Source: JAAEQD01 sp964521815 (lineage in GTDB: Bacteria; Zixibacteria; MSB-5A5; UBA10806; 4484-95). Taken from it: a stretch of 15,212 bases of DNA. Within the stretch, counting starts at the first letter, position 1, and each line of letters starts with the position of its first letter. The notes beneath the pieces are model-generated. The model did not search any database, was not told the origin of the DNA, and worked only from the letters and a program-made list of their open reading frames with translations. The stretch spans positions 1-15,212 of the forward strand of contig CAZFSN010000056.1 in NCBI GenBank assembly GCA_964521815.1, given 5' to 3'. A program made the translations under genes and the position numbers. Positions 15,190 to 15,212 of this stretch are shown here, piece after piece.

Positions 15190-15210
15190 TTAAACCATTA
15201 AACCTCCTTT
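15190..15210 (-). promoter_or_regulatory. Minimal ORF (Met-Val-stop) with a strong ribosome binding site
   Basis: On the minus strand AAAGGAGG is followed after four bases by ATG GTT TAA (15198 down to 15190), 57 bases before the outer-membrane protein start. The ribosome binding site is as strong as any here, yet the frame has two codons. It may be a minimal leader ORF acting in translation control, the remnant of a lost gene, or chance. The window ends two bases beyond the site, so its promoter is not visible. Confidence 0.3.
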
Positions 15211-15212
15211 TG

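Overview
This window comes from a Gram-negative bacterium. A beta-barrel outer-membrane protein ending in phenylalanine, a lipobox lipoprotein and a periplasmic-sensor histidine kinase all point to an outer membrane. Moderate base composition, TPR-type sensor kinases and REP-like intergenic hairpins fit an uncultivated FCB-type or Zixibacteria-like lineage, but that is an impression; nothing here fixes the taxon. A run of exactly 100 N at 3732-3831 shows that this is a scaffolded draft assembly, probably metagenomic.

Layout. (1) 1-545 is intergenic DNA rich in secondary structure: a GC hairpin, a ~159-bp element bounded by imperfect terminal inverted repeats with a long GTAA-loop hairpin inside, a REP-like hairpin, and a dyad surrounding a TATAAT box. 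(2) 546-3627 (+) holds a possible 28-residue small ORF, a 756-residue periplasmic-TPR histidine kinase, and a response regulator whose C-terminus is a four-cysteine (CxxC...CxxC) module instead of a DNA-binding domain. A probable terminator and the gap follow. (3) 3856-5487 (+) holds prmA and rsmE, a housekeeping methyltransferase pair. (4) 13250-5559 (-) is a tight six-gene block: mmsA, beta-ureidopropionase, class III aminotransferase, preT, preA, dihydropyrimidinase, with gaps of 18-51 bases. (5) 15132-13495 (-) encodes an outer-membrane beta-barrel protein and a small lipoprotein, closed by a good intrinsic terminator.

How the genes work together. The six-gene block encodes a complete reductive pyrimidine-degradation route. 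PreT/PreA reduce uracil or thymine with NAD(P)H. Dihydropyrimidinase opens the ring. Beta-ureidopropionase (nitrilase superfamily) releases NH3 and CO2 to give beta-alanine or 3-aminoisobutyrate. The aminotransferase makes (methyl)malonate semialdehyde. The CoA-acylating dehydrogenase MmsA makes acetyl-CoA or propionyl-CoA. The gene for the last step is first in the transcript. No transporter or dedicated regulator lies in the window. The two-component pair is a separate unit facing the other way, beyond prmA-rsmE and the gap, so no link to pyrimidine use should be assumed.

I found no rRNA, tRNA, CRISPR array, transposase or phage gene. The pyrimidine operon is a known pathway neatly packaged. 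The least explained parts are the structured left-hand intergenic region, the cysteine output module of the response regulator, and the unassigned envelope pair on the right.
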